A stretch of DNA of 64,000 bases from Nissolia schottii (Eukaryota; Streptophyta; Magnoliopsida; Fabales; Fabaceae). The stretch is from the NCBI GenBank assembly GCA_003254905.1, contig QANU01076562.1, positions 920,747-984,746 on the forward strand, written 5' to 3'. Position 1 is the first letter of the stretch, and each line of letters begins with the position of its first letter. Under the pieces are notes generated by a model. That model was given only the letters and a program-made list of their open reading frames with translations. It ran no database searches and was not told the origin of the DNA. Below are positions 23,501 to 35,383 of the stretch, piece after piece. A program made the translations under genes and the position numbers.

Positions 23501-26500
23501 GGAGGGGGCATGCAATCTCTAGTATGATATACAGTAGTTCCAGAGGTACGACACTTAAGAACCTAGGATTAGTAGATTGGACTGAAATCCAGAGTCAAGA
23601 ATTTATATAACGGAAAACCTTAAATATAAAATATGAAAGTATCCACATTTTTTTATGTCAAACTTGTACTTTCTTTTCCATAAACCATCAATGACAACTT
23701 TAGTTTCAGGCACTTAAATCAGATGCATTTGTGAATTTAGAGAGTAGAACTTCAAAATTTCAAATTGGGCTGGTATCCAGCCCGCCTAAACATGAATCTA
23801 CAAAGCTATTACAAGTAGGCCCAGTTGGGACATAATTAAACAAATTAGTAGAACACCAAAAAAACTGAGTCTATGATTCAGGTTTCAGAATGAAAGTAAG
23901 TGATTGCAAAATGTGATTTAAAAAAAAAATCACAATCAGCAACTTGTCCATCCAAATATTGGAAAATTTTAACACTCACAGTAATCACAATTCAATAAAC
24001 TCAAAGCAATTTAGGCCATTGATTCCAAATTCATGAGCAAGCAAAAACAGATACAAAAAGGCATGAATATTTACCATGCATTCCATTATGACTGAGATGT
24101 CCATACATAACTGATGAATTGAGCTCATTGAAAGTTTTCATAGGAAGCATCTTAATTATGAGCAGTGGGCAAAGATGTTCAAACAGAGATCGCTGCATTT
24201 CTTCAAACTCATCACTGGAATATGTTCTACTCTCCCATCTTGATAAGAAACTTTCATCAATCCTGCTACAGATTTTCCAATTTGTCAAAGGCAAGAAACT
24301 ACTACCATTTTCACAATATATAGACATATTCACTATGACGATAACACATTAATATGCAGTCACAACTGTATTCTTCCCAACCCTTTTGCTGGCATCACAC
24401 AGGAGTATACAAAGACCACTCCCATTTGCAAATGAAGATGAACTTTGAAAACGGCATTCATTTTATTTACACTGCCAGGATCTTCAATTAAGTTTTTTTT
24501 TTCTTTGAACCAGCAATCAACCCAGAGCACAAGAGGCTTATATATCATTCATTGGCTTTATAAGTACAATCTATCTATCTGAATGTGTGTCTGACACTTT
24601 GACCGGTGTATCCTATATATGACACAAACCAGCTATACTGCAAGGTAGAAGCATTTTTGATGTCAATAACAAAAAGATAATAATAATGATAGATATTAAA
24701 TATACTTACTCCTTCTGTTCTCTAACATTCAACAGAACATGATGCATGACGAGATCAGCAACATTTTCCAGGTTATCACTTACATAACTCAGGAATTTGA
24801 CAATGATTGCATTTGATGGATCTGCAAACATCTTGCCAATCAGTGGTCCAATTAAGAAGCTCCAGTCTTGAACCTGTATGTAGTGAAATTAACATTGGAT
24901 TACTAAAAATACTTTTAGTAATCCTAATGACATGTATCTGACGGTAGATTAATGGAAATAATTTTATTCATTTTCAGAAAATCTATGAAGAACAATATGG
25001 AAAACAGCTATCATTTATGCAGCAGATGTTTACATCATCACATTACAGAGAACAAACAGGATATATACAAATTGTAAATGTACATGGTTAAGCCTCTGGT
25101 GCACATCTAGAGGGGAATAGATATTTCAGAAGGTAGTGAACAACTCCAAACCAAAAAGTGAGTGTCAAACCTCAACTGTTTGAGCTTGGCCCTGTACCCA
25201 ACTGCTTAAGCTTTGAGATGATTTCGTTCTTAACATGGATAAAAGCACAACCACACCCGTTTATAATTAATAAACTTAACTGGGTTGGGTGGCCTTTCAT
25301 TTGAGGAGGCAGATTATAGATAAACAACCATCCTTACTTTTTAGTTGTGCTGCACACCTAGCCAGTATAAGCTTTTGGGATGATTTAATTCTTGACAAGA
25401 TTAAAGGACTCTGGTAGCATAACATTGCTTTAGAAGTTTTAAAATGTTTAGCAAATCTAATTTAGTATTTATGACTACAATCTCAATGTAATCTTAGCGT
25501 TAGGATTTCCCTTAACCAAGTCATCCAGTTTACTTTTTCCCTAATAAATTTCACTTTCCGGAATGATTAAAAAAAAGGATCACAGTCACAACACAGCCAA
25601 ATTAATAATTGCAAAATCAATCTTACACTTTTAGACCACTCTGGAACTAGTTTGAGTACTTGGTCAGGGTCCAACTTTGATCCTGACACCAAAAAAGCAA
25701 GGATGAGAACAAAATGGATGCAGTATTTTAACCAGCAAGAAGAAAATAAAACTGAGAAACTGAATATTATAGATGTAAACAATGAAAGTATATGTATAAA
25801 TTATCAAAACAAATTGAAATGACATCTACATGTACATTTTGTGTAGGTTCTTATATACTCCATTTAGGATCAAGCAACAACAATAAAAACTAAGCAATCT
25901 TACACTATTGGTTATAATTGCAGAATGTGTTTATTTATAAATCTGACTGCTGGATGGCGACTAGTGTGCTACTCTAACTAAATTTCAAATGAAGCAGCCA
26001 TTATTTCTCTACATCATACTGATGTTTCCTTCAATTTAAAAACTAGACAAACTTTAGGTTTAGGTGATATCTATGGCACAAAAACCTACCTGATATTGAT
26101 GACTATTCAAAATGACATCAAAATTGTCTTTTTATGTCACACAGAACTTGACAGAAGGCCATTTCGATGTCATTTCAAATTTTTGGGGACTAATTTGATG
26201 TCAAATATTTGGAGGGCCAAATTAATGTCAACAAATCTTTCAAGGACAAAATTGGTAGTTCAATGAAACTCATGCATAGTTCAAGGAAAAAATACTACCT
26301 TTATCTTCAGTGGAATCTGGAAGATCTAGGGTTTGGCTGATGTTGCTGCAAGGATAAAGAGACAACTTTTAATGAAGCTGTGATATATTCACATACTCCA
26401 GCTCTAGAAACAGAACTTTTCAGTTTTATAAGTAGAGCTCCGCAACTTTGAAGGCCCAGGGGAATGAAGAGGGGAGAGAAGAAAACATACCTAAGACAGT

Positions 26501-29500
26501 CAAGCAGCAAGAATATGACATCAATGCTCTGGTTGTGATGTTTAAGAACCCCAGTGATGGCATCACTAGCAGATGATTGGCTCTCATCTAGAGAGTAAAC
26601 AAGACCAACTAATGCAGGCAAGTACAGTGAAGGGTCTGCATGAGTAAGTAATTCAGCAATGAGGAAATGCCACCATAAAAAATGTCTATAAGATTACCAA
26701 AAAGGACAATTGTATGAGCAATGACCACCAAATCTTTATAGGACAAAATTGACGCAGCAGGTTCGTAACATTTGTATATGCTAGTCTACATATTTTTGCA
26801 ACATGACATTTACTGGAAAACCATAATGCGGTACAAGATTAATATGAAAACAATAACGCTTAAATAGATATATGCAAGTCAAAATTTAGTATGCAGCGCA
26901 AACAAAGACGGGAAGCACAAGGAAGGATCGCACCAAATAATGACAGAATGAAGCATTTTTTCTGCGCAAGCAAAAAATCAAGCATTTGAAGGAGGAAAGA
27001 AAGGATGATGGTGAGGATCAAACAAGCAATCTGATCATTTGGACAAAGAGGCTCCAACACTCTGTTAAATAGCAATCATGCTAAAAGCTTTAGCTGTTTA
27101 GAGCAGGTCCAATAATAGTTTAAAATTATCTCCAAACCCCCCCCCCCACACATAAGAAATATAAACAACTACACTTCCTACGTTTCAGTTTTAGTGATGC
27201 TAACCTATCACTGGGAGTAATTTGGATGCCTGCTCACGAATCAAAATTTCATCATCTTTTAGCCGCTCTAGCAATTTGTTGGCTATTTCTTGCCTGAAAT
27301 TGACATATCAATAAATAAATTTACAAACTAAAAATTCTAGTATAACAATATGACGAGCATACATACCAATCAGAATAAGGAAATAGTTTTTCTGGCTCTG
27401 ATGATATACGAATGACTTCTGATATAACATCTATAGCATTTCTTCTCTGCGAAACATTTCCAGAAGCAAGACGCTTTAGTACTTCCATGAGGCACTTATT
27501 ATCTTTGCTCCTGGTGGGTCATCAGGCATATCTATCAGTTATAAATTAAATTAAGATTTTTGAGTTAAAAAGTGATATTCCTCTGTATCATATGAGAAAG
27601 AATAAAGTGACTACATTGAGCAGTATTCTGCAATCAGCATAACAACAGCTCTAGCAGTACCATCACGCTCATCAAGCAGGTGGAGCAAAAACGGTATCAC
27701 AACATTGGCCTGCCTACTGTCTGTGTCTTCTTGTGAGTGATTTGGCTTCAAAATGATAGCCTTGAATATTGAAACAACTCCAACTATGACATCATCATCA
27801 GTGCAATTAAGCTACATAAGGAAGAGGGGATATTAGTCAAATCATGTAAGGGTTTGACAAAATATCAGTGTCTACTACCAGTTACATTGCTCAACATTGG
27901 AGCTTCTGTCAAATAGCAAGGATGTTATTACTGCATCCAGGCCATCACCAACACCATGAGCATACAAGGTCAGAACAGACAATAACTAATCTTCAGCTGT
28001 AGCAAGATAGTAACAAATTAATATCTTTATTCTATGTTTCTAACAATTAGTAACAGAGAACTAAACCTGATGGGAAAGTATATGCACCATTTTAAAGGAA
28101 ATAGATAGAATACAATAGTTGTGCAAATATATCCACTTCACATTTGCACAAGACCTTGGGTAAAGCTACCTACCTGGGGTACTAGAATGCGTGAGATATC
28201 CATCCCAACTTCCAACACTGTGCTTTCAAATCTCTTGCAGTCTAGACGTCCGAGAAGAAGGCATAAACAATTCAAAAAGAACTTTCTGGTCTCCAACCCA
28301 CCATCCTTGTTTTCAGCATGGTTGTCCATATAGTACTGCATTTTTCATGACTATCAGCAACTAAGCAATTCCATCATACACAGTTGCACAAAGCCACAAA
28401 GGAATCAACATGTGTCATGTCAAATCATATAATATAACCTACTAATCCATTTCTAATACACTCAGAACAAATGTAGCTCTAGCCAATAGGCAGTCAACAC
28501 CTCACCAAATGAAGTGCCCGAATCTAAGGAATACATTCACCATAAAATTGCTCAAGATGTAATTCAAATTCAAAATATTACATTTTTAATATTTTTTTAT
28601 AAAAGAAGAAATTTATTAAGGCATGAAAGGAAGAATACCCAAGATATTGGAGGATAGAGAGATCCTCTTTACTAGAACGATAGCAGGATATTACTTTTTT
28701 AATCGAAATACCATCTTCAATTCCCAGCTTGATAGTAAGGTCAGCGAATATATTTTCCAGAAGCAAATCCAGACTACTAACTCATAAAGTGCAAGAGTAA
28801 ATGAAAGGCACTAACACCCCATACTTACAATAAGACTGCTGGAAAATTGCAAGGCAGGGGTATTTATGGCAAATATCTCCAAAGACTGCTGGAAATTATC
28901 CTCACTACCCCACAGAATACTCCACCCCACCCAAGAAAAAGCAAGATAGATGGGCAGCTATTTTTTTTTTCCTACCATTTTTTATTACTCATTTTTCATT
29001 GCATTCTCGATGCTTACTGTCAGACAGATAGTGACCAGCAACAGTAATCATCTACCACCCACCAAGTGGAACTATCGGACCATAAATTTCTATACACTTA
29101 GAAATACTTTTGTAAGGCTAACTTTCATATATACCGGGTGATTATAAGATTTACGTTGTGTAAACAATTGAACAGATTAATTAAGGCTGGGAAGGAGTTG
29201 AGACATTAGTCAACAGAACATTCATAAACCCCCCAATGCTTTTCATGCATATGTTGCTTATGTTCAAAGGCATCCAAGATATGTTCACGTCAGTCTAAGT
29301 GGACCAAAATAATTTTAATTGAGAGTTTCAATTTACTAATGGAGGTGCTCAGGTGCACCACAACATACAATTGAAACATCACCGCCACCGCCACCGACAA
29401 CAAAACCTTTTCACACTATATGGGATCGGCTAACATACACCAAAAACACCAAACACAATAAATCGTATAGAAGCAGAGCATAAACTGTGAGCAGATTGTG

Positions 29501-32500
29501 TTAGACACCCTCCAAATGTGGTAATCGCATCTGCTGAGAAAGGAAAGGAAATAATTCCTTTTCCTCTACACTACTCGAGAGGAAGGAGCCGAATTAGGAA
29601 GGGAATTAATTCAGAATAATATCTGAATTAGTAAACAATAAAATCTGATCTGTTTGTTAACAAATCAGTAAAGAATAAATCAGTTAAGCTTTTTTAGGAA
29701 AGGAGAGATATTAGGAAGAAATAATAGCCACCCATGATTCTCTCTCACCGTGTATAAGTGAGACTCCTTGGGGAGGTGGAAAGCATTCAGGAATTTAGGC
29801 AGAACAAAGGGGACCAAGGGATCCATCAATTCCCAGGATTTTTATTCTGTTTTATTGATTATTCCACAGCCTTGAAGGCCATTCGGTTTATGTTCTATAC
29901 AGAAATTCCCCACTGGAATTTCTGCCATTATTAATAAACACCAGTAATTTTCAGCAATCTATTTCCATTGATACCAGTCCTTACAACTGGTATCAGAGCA
30001 CCGTTCCTTGGATAACTGTGTATGGTGTCCACGCGCGCTGTGATGGAGGCGAGGATGGACGCACTGGAAAGGCAGATGGAGGAGATGAGAGCATCTCAGG
30101 CGGAGATGAGAGCATCTCAGGCGGAGATGAGAGCATCTCAGGNNNNNNNNNNNNNNNNNNNNNNNNNNNNNNNNNNNNNNNNNNNNNNNNNNNNNNNNNN
30201 NNNNNNNNNNNNNNNNNNNNNNNNNNNNNNNNNNNNNNNNNNNNNNNNNNNNNNNNNNNNNNNNNNNNNNNNNNNNNNNNNNNNNNNNNNNNNNNNNNNN
30301 NNNNNNNNNNNNNNNNNNNNNNNNNNNNNNNNNNNNNNNNNNNNNNNNNNNNNNNNNNNNNNNNNNNNNNNNNNNNNNNNNNNNNNNNNNNNNNNNNNNN
30401 NNNNNNNNNNNNNNNNNNNNNNNNNNNNNNNNNNNNNNNNNNNNNNNNNNNNNNNNNNNNNNNNNNNNNNNNNNNNNNNNNNNNNNNNNNNNNNNNNNNN
30501 NNNNNNNNNNNNNNNNNNNNNNNNNNNNNNNNNNNNNNNNNNNNNNNNNNNNNNNNNNNNNNNNNNNNNNNNNNNNNNNNNNNNNNNNNNNNNNNNNNNN
30601 NNNNNNNNNNNNNNNNNNNNNNNNNNNNNNNNNNNNNNNNNNNNNNNNNNNNNNNNNNNNNNNNNNNNNNNNNNNNNNNNNNNNNNNNNNNNNNNNNNNN
30701 NNNNNNNNNNNNNNNNTGTTAGACACCCTCCAAATGTGGTAATCGCATCTGCTGAGAAAGGAAAGGAAATAATTCCTTTTCCTCTACACTACTCGAGAAG
30801 AAGGAGCCGAATTAGGAAGGGAATTAATTCAGAATAATATCTGAATTAGTAAACAATAAAATCTGATCTGTTTGTTAACAAATCAGTAAAGAATAAATCA
30901 GTTAAGCTTTTTTAGGAAAGGAGAGATATTAGGAAGAAATAATAGCCACCCATGATTCTCTCTCACCGTGTATAAGTGAGACTCCTTGGGGAGGTGGAAA
31001 GCATTCAGGAATTTAGGCAGAACAAAGGGGACCAAGGGATCCATCAATTCCCAGGATTTTTATTCTGTTTTATTGATTATTCCACAGCCTTGAAGGTCAT
31101 TCGGTTTATGTTCTATACAGAAATTCCCCACTGGAATTTCTGCCATTATTAATAAACACCAGTAATTTTCAGCAATCTATTTCCATTGATACCAGTCCTT
31201 ACAGATTGCTACAAAACAATGCACCGTGTACTTGAATTTCATTGGTCAACAGCTTGGGGGAATACAATCACATGCACCATCCAGAGACACAGTCCCTTCC
31301 ACATATGCTAGTACATATATTAAAGCCTAAATATCTTTACAATATGATGTGAAGTAAACATATATTCTCTTTACAAAACAAGATAAATCAGCCAGGGATT
31401 CAGGAATAATGTACCTCCTTCAGCAAACATTCAACAACATTATCTCGCCATTTGACACACATTGGGACAAAGGTTATTGCTCAAGTTATTTCAAAACATC
31501 AATAAATCTAATCTCTACTGCATATAACCTGAATCCCGGACAGGTACTGGTCCAACAGTTCCTTGTAATGCTGAGAAAACTTCTGATCTTCCAAGTGCAA
31601 CAGCATGCTATAATGCTTCCAGCAAGAAGAGAGTAATAAATCCCCAGTCTTGAGAGCATTAGAATCTGTCTTCAATATTGCAGACAAAGGAAAAAAAGTT
31701 ATTTTTTTTTTTTGTTTAGAAAAATGGCAGCCCAATGCACGAGGTTCCCACCCAGAGTAACTAAGGGTAGATATACACAGCCTTAACCCCACAAGTGGAG
31801 AGGCTGATAAACCTGTGACCGCCAAATCACAAGGCAACAGTCTTACAATTGTGTGAAGACTCACCCTCTTTTTTTTTTTTGGATAAAAACAAAGAAAAAA
31901 TTATGACTTGTAGATTAATATGTGAATGAATTAAGTATCAAGCAAACATAGAGAAATGTATTGAATCCAGAACCTGCCTCATGTTTAAAGGACCCATAGT
32001 GATCTTTTATCTCCTTCAGCCATTTAAGAACTTGCTCCAAGCCTGTGGCATGTAAAAAACGACTTTTTTTGCTCCACTGAAATGAATGGTTACATATCAA
32101 ACAGCTGAATAAGTTCAATAATGGCAATGCAAAATTCAATAGAAGCAGACAGGTAAAGGTTACAGCTAGAACCGTGTAAAATACAACCTAATTTCATATA
32201 CATGTTGTTAGTATACTGTAATTCTGAACTACACATGGGAGGAGTAAATGACTCAGCTAGAATAAATGAGGACAGCAGAGAAATAAAGTAGGGAATTATG
32301 TGGGAGGAATTATAAGGTGAGGACAACAGAGAAATAATCAGAGAATTACACAGGAGAGAAATTATAGGGTGAGAACAGCAGAGCAATTAATCAAGGAATC
32401 ATAGGGGAGGAGTCATGGGGTGAGGACAGCAGAGAAATAAATTGGGATGACTAGGATAGATAAAATAGGGGCTGCTGCATTCACTATATATGGAGAAATA

Positions 32501-35254
32501 ATTGAACAAAAGAAATTAGGCAAGAACTAAGAGGAACTAGGAGGGCTAAGGGTCCCTTAATACCCAGGCTTGTTCTTTATTTGTTCTCTTTACTTTTTCT
32601 ACATTTCTACTTGTATTACTTGCTATTTCTGGTTCTGAAACTGAATTTCCCCACTGCAAATATCAGTTCCTTCGTTAATGAATAGTATTTTCAGTCTCTA
32701 TATTTGAGTAAGTACCAAGTTCCTATCACACGTTAATGTTAATTTTGATAAAAACATTTGAAGCATTTGCTCACAACTATGTCAATTAATTCCGTTTCCA
32801 TTTTAAGACCAATAATAGTCTTGCCAGAAAAAGAAAAATGTCCCACAACATCTGAGTTAATTTTATATAGAAAAAGAGCTCAATAACTTCTGTTTTCATT
32901 CCATATATTCAAAATGTTGATCAATATGATGTGAAGAATGCAATTACAGAGCTTATCAATAATCGAAATATAAAATCAGAACAGGCTTTCATTTCCAAAT
33001 TGAAGATTACAGAAAATATTGACACAGCTGGCCTTCTAAAAGTCTTGTCATTGGACTGCATAGTTAAATTTTAACACTTTCTAATGTTCACTTATTCAAT
33101 GTAACTTCCCAAATTGGATATCATAATAGCATAACATGAATATATGGCACATGTTTTTACAACATAAATGATTCAGATAAGATTTTAACGTGTAAAACTT
33201 ACAGCAAGGAGTCTTTGCACCAAACAGATAAACTCTTCTAAATGATGCCACAGAGTATAGTGCCCTTCAATCTTTGCCACCGACAAAGATTTTGAATCCA
33301 GTTTCACCTCCTTGTCAACAGAAGGAGATTGAGCAAAAGTAATTGCCCGGTCTTCTGCTCCTGCATTTAATTTCAACTTCTTACCTTGAACCCCAGCCAG
33401 TTTCGTTAAAGCTCCAGAAAGGGTTAAAAAACAGTCAGCAGCTGATACTCCAAGGCGAGATGGCAATTCAAAGCCATCCTGCAAAATGCTGAAGAGCCAG
33501 TGATCAGATAACAAGATGGAATAACCAGATAACTTATAAAAAAAGAAATAGAGATGCTAACCCACAAAAGGGCAACAGGAAGTGATGCAAAGTTAACAAT
33601 GGAAGAATAACCGATAGCACATTACAAAAATACACATGAAACACAGATTTATGAAGATGAACTACTGTGTATAATAGAGATTATACTTACACAGTTACAC
33701 CAAATTGATAATCGAACGTTTCTAGCCAACAGATTTTTTTTCCTGACTGCATACGCTACATGTTCTAAAATACAATCTAGGTCCCTTATCTCAAAAGTTC
33801 ATTACCAAGCAGCCATAAACAATGAAAGTATCAAAAACTAATATGCATTACTTCCAGGCATCATTTTTATAAAATTATAATAACAAAAGACAGGGCTTGC
33901 GGGGGAGAAAAAGAGTAAAAGATAAAAAATTTTAATAATGCCCAGATTTATGATGCAAGACAATTAAAACATATTATGTAGCTCAAATGGAAAGGTAACC
34001 AACAAACATATATGGTCTTGTTATTTGCTAATAATTGACAAATATATACATTGAATTTGCATATAATCAAAATCAACAGCTTAACAACAGTAATGCCGAT
34101 TTACATTAGCTCTTAAAAGTGTAAAATAGATTCCTGAGACATGAAAATACCTTCCTCTACTCACAATGCCTGCCAAATCCCGAAGGCGGGTGGAGAGAAT
34201 CTTCAACAGATCACCATACCTCCCCCTTATTCCTGCCACATACACAAGTCAATTAATCCCCCAACATCATAAAAAGAGGATTTTTCAGCTCTACGAGTAC
34301 ATGATCAACAGTTCAAACACTATCAAAACTTAAGGAATAACAAGATGAATAAAATTTGCTCCACACGTTTCTATTGTTGGGTCAGGTATTTACACCAACA
34401 GAGTGAAGTGTTTACACTCCTACCCCCAAATGACTACACTAGCTCAACCAAAATGTGAATACAAGAGTGAAAAATGAAAGATGGTTATAAGAAAACAACA
34501 AACTGTAAACAAACACCAACATGTGAAACTTTGCAAACTCACCACCAAGCATGGATTGATGAACGGAATTCTCGTACTCCACAAGCCTCCTAACGAGCAC
34601 GCACCAACCAAGCAACAAATACCGATCGTCCTTCATGGAGACAACGCCGGCAAGGGCTTCGGCAACTGGCTCGAAGAGAAGCTCGTCCTGGAAGAGCCAG
34701 CTCATCAGAATCATAGCTTGCCCGCCATGCTTGGACTCCTTCAACTTGAACGACTACAAATTAAACAAGCAAAACAAATAAAAGAAAAACACTAGATTAC
34801 GAACACGATTATAGGAAATTCCGAGAAATAAAAGGAAAAAAAAACTTTATATTGACCAACAGTTCAGCACTAAGTTGATTGAATGACACTTGATGGCGTA
34901 AGTAAGGGGAAATTCAGTAAATGTAAAACCCTAGCAGAACTATCCTAGCCGCAATTCAGCTTTGGGATGCAAAGCAAATAAGATTTGAATTGAGTAAAGA
35001 AAAGGGAAAAGGGACGAGTTGAGTACGTGTTGGATGATGGGAACGAGAACATGGTGGAGCTCATTGTGGTCGCGGGTTTGGGCGGCGTCAGTTACGTACT
35101 TGTGGAGGAAGCGGAGAGAGTGCTGGATGGTGTCGGGAGACAATGAAGCTTGTGAGGAGGAGGAGGAAGAGAGGCCAGAGATGGCGTCGTTGAGCTTCTT
35201 TGGGCGCGCGCTCAGCAGGGAGGTGATGGCGCGTGCGAGCGATTCTTGTTCCAT
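20596..35254 (-). CDS. ARM-repeat superfamily protein (At3g57570-like), 24 exons
   Basis: Exons on the minus strand: 35027-35254, 34543-34753, 34165-34232, 33203-33478, 31974-32076, 31529-31665, 28174-28335, about 27879-27985, about 27615-27811, 27367-27510, 27205-27293, 26491-26635, 26299-26345, 25627-25682, 24710-24873, 24075-24265, 23392-23452, 23222-23294, 22310-22411, 22091-22187, 21888-22007, 21560-21786, 21343-21483, 20596-20778. Together they give about 1,110 residues, near the Arabidopsis homologue's length as I recall it. It opens MEQESLARAITSLLSARPKK and closes ELRQLCRKLLACITSP. Helical repeats such as LLERLKDDEILIREQASKLL support an ARM/HEAT fold, a probable scaffold of unknown partner. 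All phases agree except exon 8 to 9 (see findings). It shares a short promoter with the PPR gene. Confidence 0.9.
22570..22975 (+). mobile_element. TRIM element inside intron 18 of the ARM gene
   Basis: Left LTR about 22570-22728 (TGAGTCCCACATCGGCTAAG...), primer-binding site TGGTATCCGAGCC (22730-22742, a one-base variant of the tRNA-Met site), a roughly 90-nt interior with a purine-rich AAGGGGAGG, and a right LTR about 22831-22975 (TGTGGAGTCCTACGTCAACT...). Total about 400 bp without ORF. The left LTR carries a 44-bp internal tandem duplication (TAGCTTGGGGAATCAT...). The LTRs have diverged strongly, so the insertion is old. Antisense to the host gene. Confidence 0.75.
30022..30142 (+). CDS. 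gag-like ORF fragment of the intronic retrotransposon
   Basis: Starts MVSTRAVMEARMDALERQME, the typical N-terminus of plant gypsy gag proteins (short basic start, then coiled coil), and is cut by the N gap after about 40 codons. A 21-bp repeat fills its visible end. Confidence 0.6.
30082..30142 (+). repeat. 21-bp in-frame minisatellite in gag, at least three units
   Basis: GAGATGAGAGCATCTCAGGC-type units follow each other without change right up to the Ns, adding seven residues per unit. The gap very likely reflects collapse of this array or of the LTRs. Confidence 0.85.
32206..32728 (+). mobile_element. Solo LTR with four roughly 51-bp subrepeats, in intron 4 of the ARM gene
   Basis: Begins TGTTAGTATACTG and ends near CCTATCA. 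The flanks CATGT/CACGT differ by one base, as expected of an aged 5-bp target duplication. Four tandem units of about 51 bp each start GAGGACAGCAGAGAAATAA or a close variant (about 32268-32440). TATA candidate CTATATATGG near 32482. The 3' third resembles the LTR at 29499-29985 (CCCAGG..., TTTCCCCACTG, TTTTCAG motifs in the same order), so the two are related families. Confidence 0.72.
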
Positions 35255-35383
35255 GATCGTGTGCTCCCTGTGGAAGCGAAGTCATATATATAGGGATGGG
35301 AGAGTCAAAACGACGTCGTACTCATGAGTAGAATCCGTCTTTTATAGAACTTGAATCAGCCATAGAAATGCAACCATCCGTCA
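35255..35383. promoter_or_regulatory. Compact divergent promoter between the ARM and MEF1 genes
   Basis: Only 129 bp separate the two ATGs. It holds TCATATATATAG (35282-35293) and TTTTATAGAA (near 35340), both TATA-like for the plus strand, and the perfect 10-bp palindrome ACGACGTCGT (35310-35319) with the GACGTC core bound by plant bZIP factors. TATA placement for the minus-strand gene would put its start almost on the ATG, so that gene may be TATA-less. Confidence 0.6.

Larger units (their letters stand above)
29499..31203 (+). mobile_element. Young LTR retrotransposon (Ty3/gypsy-like) in intron 6, with assembly gap
   Basis: Two 487-bp LTRs (29499-29985 and 30717-31203) begin TGTTAGACACCC and end CAGTCCTTACA. 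I count two differences between them. The direct target duplication GATTG flanks the element (29494-29498 and 31204-31208). A tRNA-Met primer-binding site TGGTATCAGAGCA lies at 29988-30000. A gag-like ORF begins at 30022 (MVSTRAVMEARMDALERQ) and enters an Ala-Glu-Met-Arg-Ala-Ser-Gln repeat. A 574-N gap (30143-30716) removes the rest. LTR promoter candidate: GTGTATAAGTG near 29751. No RT or integrase is visible, so autonomy is unknown. Confidence 0.92.

Noticed and set aside
29959-30837. Long ORFs crossing the N gap
   Set aside because: Ns are read as open codons; only the 30022-30142 part is real sequence.
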